32,830 nucleotides of DNA, taken from assembly GCA_025966225.1 (NCBI GenBank), contig JAOPVI010000067.1, forward strand, positions 1-32,830, given 5' to 3'. Both the position numbers and the translations under genes were made by a program. This DNA comes from Mycobacterium sp. (lineage in GTDB: Bacteria > Actinomycetota > Actinomycetes > Mycobacteriales > Mycobacteriaceae). Below, piece after piece: positions 30,600 through 32,830 of this stretch. The notes under the pieces were generated by a model. That model was not told the DNA's origin and did not search any database. It saw only the letters and a program-made list of their open reading frames with translations. Each line of letters begins with the position of its first letter. Within the stretch, counting starts at the first letter, position 1.

Positions 30600-31277
30600 T
30601 CAGAGCCGACCCGCGGCGAACGCCGCGCCCTGCTGGACGAGGCCCGCTTCCACGTACGTGCTGTGGGCGGGCACGTCGTCACCGTTGGAGCACACCGGAT
30701 CGGCGCCATTGCACAAATCCATGGCCTTGGCTCCGTAGAGCGGGCTGAGCGTGGTCAACGGCTGCCCGAGCTTGTTGGACGGATTGCCGAAGACCGCGGC
30801 GGCGGCCACGTGATCGGCCACCTCGGGCGGCAGTACGTTGTCGAACCCCAGGGTGGGATTTGCGGCCGTCGTGATGGCGTCGATCACCGCCGCGCCCTGC
30901 GAGTAGCCGCCGAGCACGATCTTGGTCTTGGGGCAGTTTGCGACGGTGCCCTGGATGTGTGCGCTGGCATCGTTGGCGCCCGCGACCGTCCCGCGTATGA
31001 AGTCGTCCGACGCGGGGTAGTTCACCGCGTAGACGCCGACGGACTTGCCCTTGACCTGACTCTTCAGCGAGTTGACGAAGGCTTGCCCCTCCCGGCCGAC
31101 GCCGGCCGGCTGGCCGGTACCACGGGCGAAGACGACTTCCACCGCTGAGCAATCGGCCGCGGACGCGGCGGGTGCTACCGCAAGTGCGGCGAGCGGTGCG
31201 CCCGCGAGTACGACGGACGTGGCGAGGATCGTCAGCCTGCGGCCGCGGATCGAATTCGATGCGTGTGCCCTGGACAA
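30600..31277 (-). CDS. Secreted cutinase-family esterase
   Basis: 225 aa. Signal peptide through AASA (cleavage after about residue 40), mature start ADCSAVEVVFARGTGQP. Catalytic triad Ser126 (GGYSQGAA), Asp193 in the ADPVC motif and His205. Four Cys form the two conserved disulfides. Mycobacterial cutinase-like proteins hydrolyse lipid esters or act as phospholipases at the cell surface. Start TTG 31277 is backed by AGGAG 6 nt upstream. Lies alone between the lipoprotein and purU genes. Confidence 0.92.
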   Translation of the reverse strand: MSRAHASNSIRGRRLTILATSVVLAGAPLAALAVAPAASAADCSAVEVVFARGTGQPAGVGREGQAFVNSLKSQVKGKSVGVYAVNYPASDDFIRGTVAGANDASAHIQGTVANCPKTKIVLGGYSQGAAVIDAITTAANPTLGFDNVLPPEVADHVAAAAVFGNPSNKLGQPLTTLSPLYGAKAMDLCNGADPVCSNGDDVPAHSTYVEAGLVQQGAAFAAGRL

Positions 31278-31438
31278 GGTGGTCTCCTAAGAAGGCTTGA
31301 CGACGTCATGGCTAGTAAGCCCGGTCTGCCGCCAAGCATTCCTTAGTACGTCAAACTTTCGCGGTGGTCTTGATCACAGCTTGGCGCACCACGCGGTATT
31401 CGTCGCGCTACGTACCGGGATGCTTGCCGTGCGTTCGT
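31278..31438. other. Intergenic gap between cutinase and purU
   Basis: 161 bp upstream of the cutinase gene and downstream of purU. A TTGACG on the minus strand near 31350 could be a -35 element for the cutinase gene, but no convincing -10 follows at the right distance. No gene or strong hairpin seen. Confidence 0.35.
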
Positions 31439-32374
31439 TCAGAAGACGACGGTTTGGTTGCCGTCTCGGATCACCCGGTCCTCGCAATGCCACAGCACAG
31501 CGCGCGACAGCACGTCGCGCTCGACGTCGGAGCCGAGGCGCATCAGGTCGCCGACGCCGTGGCGGTGGTCGACCCGCACTACGCCTTGCTCGATGATCGG
31601 TCCCTCATCGAGTTCTTCCGTCACGTAGTGCGCGGTCGCGCCGACGAGTTTGACGCCGCGCTCCTTGGCCCGCCGATACGGCGCCGCGCCGATGAACGAT
31701 GGCAGGAACGAGTGATGAATGTTGATGAGGGGGCAGCCGACTTCGGACAGGAATCGCGGAGTGAGGATCTGCATGTACCGAGCCAATACCACCAGGTCAA
31801 CGTTGTCTCGCAACACGTCGAGTTGCCGTCGTTCTGCTTGTGCCCGAACGTCTTTGGTGGCGGGCACATGCAGGAAGGGTACGCCGAAGGAGGCCGCCCG
31901 AGCTGCGAGGTCCGGGTGGTTCGAGATCACCATCGCCACCGACATGTCCAGTTCACCACGTCGATTGCGCCAGAGCAGGTCTAGTAGGCAGTGATCGTCC
32001 TTCGACGCCATGATCGCCACTCGTTTGGGTTTTGAGGCCTCGGTGAGCGCGAAATCCATGGCGAACCGCGCAGCCACCTGCTCGCCGAAGGCGTGTTCCA
32101 ATGCGTCCCGCGCAGCAGCCAGTCCGGGCAGATGGAAAATGGTGCGCTGCATGAAGGTCCCGCCGGAATGCTCTGTCGAATGTTGGTCCAGCGAAATGAT
32201 GTTGGCCCCGGCCTTGGCCAAAAAGGTGCTGACAGCCGCCACCAAGCCGGGCCGATCGGCGCAGCGCAACAACAACCGACCGACGTCCTTCACCCGCGAC
32301 CCGTTCCCACCAAGCTGGAGGTACTGTCCGCGATCCTCAACGGCTGCCGCGTCGGCGGCATACAAGACTCCCAT
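31439..32374 (-). CDS. purU: Formyltetrahydrofolate deformylase
   Basis: 311 aa. Hydrolyses 10-formyl-THF to THF plus formate, balancing the one-carbon pool and feeding formate to purine synthesis. N-terminal ACT domain (about 30-110, LLLRCADRPGLVAAVSTFLA), then the formyltransferase-fold catalytic domain with KRVAIMASKDDHCLLDLL, ARYMQILTPRFL, INIHHSFLPSF (catalytic Asn/His) and LDEGPIIEQ (catalytic Asp). AAGGTG lies 7 nt before ATG 32374. Full length for the family, perhaps with about 25 extra N-terminal residues. A hairpin lies only 25 bp upstream of its start. Confidence 0.94.
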   Translation of the reverse strand: MGVLYAADAAAVEDRGQYLQLGGNGSRVKDVGRLLLRCADRPGLVAAVSTFLAKAGANIISLDQHSTEHSGGTFMQRTIFHLPGLAAARDALEHAFGEQVAARFAMDFALTEASKPKRVAIMASKDDHCLLDLLWRNRRGELDMSVAMVISNHPDLAARAASFGVPFLHVPATKDVRAQAERRQLDVLRDNVDLVVLARYMQILTPRFLSEVGCPLINIHHSFLPSFIGAAPYRRAKERGVKLVGATAHYVTEELDEGPIIEQGVVRVDHRHGVGDLMRLGSDVERDVLSRAVLWHCEDRVIRDGNQTVVF

Positions 32375-32398
32375 CGGAGGTCACCTTCCTCGTTACAT

Positions 32399-32436
32399 GA
32401 CACAGGGGGCGCCGGCACGCCGACGCCCCCTGTGTC
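32399..32436 (-). terminator. Strong hairpin terminator downstream of the Gly-rich gene
   Basis: A perfect 13-bp stem, GACACAGGGGGCG (32399-32411) with CGCCCCCTGTGTC (32424-32436), and a 12-nt loop that can pair further. It is 40 bp beyond the stop of the Gly-rich gene and 25 bp ahead of purU, both on the minus strand. No T-run follows, as in many mycobacterial terminators. Confidence 0.75.
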
Positions 32437-32475
32437 CGACGGCAGTGGCCTTAACGGGCCCCTGCCTGCCTGTTG

Positions 32476-32830
32476 TTATGAACTGGCGCCGTGGGCACCG
32501 TTGGCGCCCGCTGTGCCGCCGGCCCCGTTGGTGCCGGCTGCGCCGGTCTTGCCGGTGGCGCCGGTCTTGCCGGTAGTACCGGTAGCACCGGTAGCACCGG
32601 TAGCGCCGGTTTTGCCGGTAGCGCCCGCCGTACCGGTGGAGCCGCGACTGCCAAACGTGCCGCCGCTGCCTGCCTTACCGGCTGCACCACCGGTTCCGGC
32701 CGTCCCGCCGGTCCCGCCTGCAGCGCCGGTCCCACCGGTGCCGCCGGTCCCGCCGCTTCCGCCGGTCCCGCCTGCTCCGCCTGGGCCGCCGGTCGCGCCG
32801 GAGCCGCCGAGGCCTGGGGCGCCTCCGACG
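32476..32830 (-). CDS. Gly-rich collagen-like / PGRS-like protein, C-terminal part
   Basis: The minus-strand frame open from the window edge to TAA at 32476-32478 encodes about 117 residues with Gly at almost every third position. The distal part is G-G-x-G-G-x (PGRS-like); the last 60 residues become true Gly-X-Thr triplets such as [20 protein letters not shown], ending GAHGASS. The start lies outside the window. Such proteins are exported or surface-exposed in mycobacteria, but no signal or PE domain can be checked here. The 9-bp DNA periodicity (32560-32620) makes it prone to length change by slippage. A Pro/Ala-rich frame over the same bases is a shadow. Confidence 0.75.
   Translation of the reverse strand, partial: VGGAPGLGGSGATGGPGGAGGTGGSGGTGGTGGTGAAGGTGGTAGTGGAAGKAGSGGTFGSRGSTGTAGATGKTGATGATGATGTTGKTGATGKTGAAGTNGAGGTAGANGAHGASS

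Noticed and set aside
32540..32630. Short tandem DNA repeats resembling a CRISPR array
   Set aside because: The units are about 9 bp, have no unique spacers, and encode Gly-X-Thr triplets.
32451..32735. Pro/Ala-rich minus-strand frame of 94 codons
   Set aside because: Shadow of the Gly-X-X repeat frame; it runs through the true stop region and has no sensible start.

Overview
The window looks like chromosomal DNA of a mycobacterium, probably a fast-growing environmental one (Mycolicibacterium-like). The basis is family content rather than any database match: high G+C coding sequence with frequent GTG and TTG starts, two bacterial cytochromes P450, several TetR regulators, an LpqH-type lipoprotein, a secreted cutinase, a TIGR00027-type methyltransferase, a DUF1214/sulfotransferase pair and a Gly-X-X (PGRS/collagen-like) protein. 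I see no rRNA, tRNA, transposase, phage gene or CRISPR array.

Bases 1-12,100 form an oxidative/lipid-type accessory region. It starts with the 3' part of a TetR gene, then P450 #1, a stub of a lost aldehyde dehydrogenase gene, a zinc alcohol dehydrogenase with an AttH/CrtC-like protein, P450 #2, an extended-SDR/TetR pair, a divergent classical SDR, and a minus-strand operon DUF1214 - sulfotransferase - TetR - SDR. The two P450 promoters carry the same 17-bp palindrome followed at the same distance by TAACGT, so they look like one regulon. Bases 12,200-15,700 hold a plus-strand operon (SAM methyltransferase, AhpD/CMD-like protein, acyl-CoA carboxylase beta-type carboxyltransferase) preceded by a promoter with a large palindrome on its start site, plus a small hypothetical gene.

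Bases 15,700-20,700 hold the most striking unit: five minus-strand genes (two-domain DUF4242-like protein, acyl-CoA-dehydrogenase-fold enzyme lacking the usual catalytic Glu, ABC ATPase, NrtA/SsuA-like binding protein, permease). Every one is joined to the next by a 4-base stop/start overlap (GTGA, TTGA, TTGA, ATGA). A divergent TetR gene with a near-perfect palindrome in the shared intergenic region is the likely regulator. I infer an uptake-plus-flavin-oxidation system for a small, perhaps sulfur- or nitrogen-containing, organic compound; the substrate is unknown.

Bases 20,700-25,600 hold an HD-domain protein translationally coupled to a MarR regulator with a Cys-rich tail, a divergent AHSA1/SRPBCC protein, an alpha/beta hydrolase, a renalase-like FAD protein, a secreted Gln/Pro-rich low-complexity protein and an LpqH-like lipoprotein. 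Bases 25,850-32,830 are more core-like: zwf, a four-helix membrane esterase with a DUF2127-like membrane protein, a lipoprotein that seems to need a CTG start, a cutinase, purU, and the C-terminal end of a collagen-like Gly-rich protein followed by a strong hairpin terminator.
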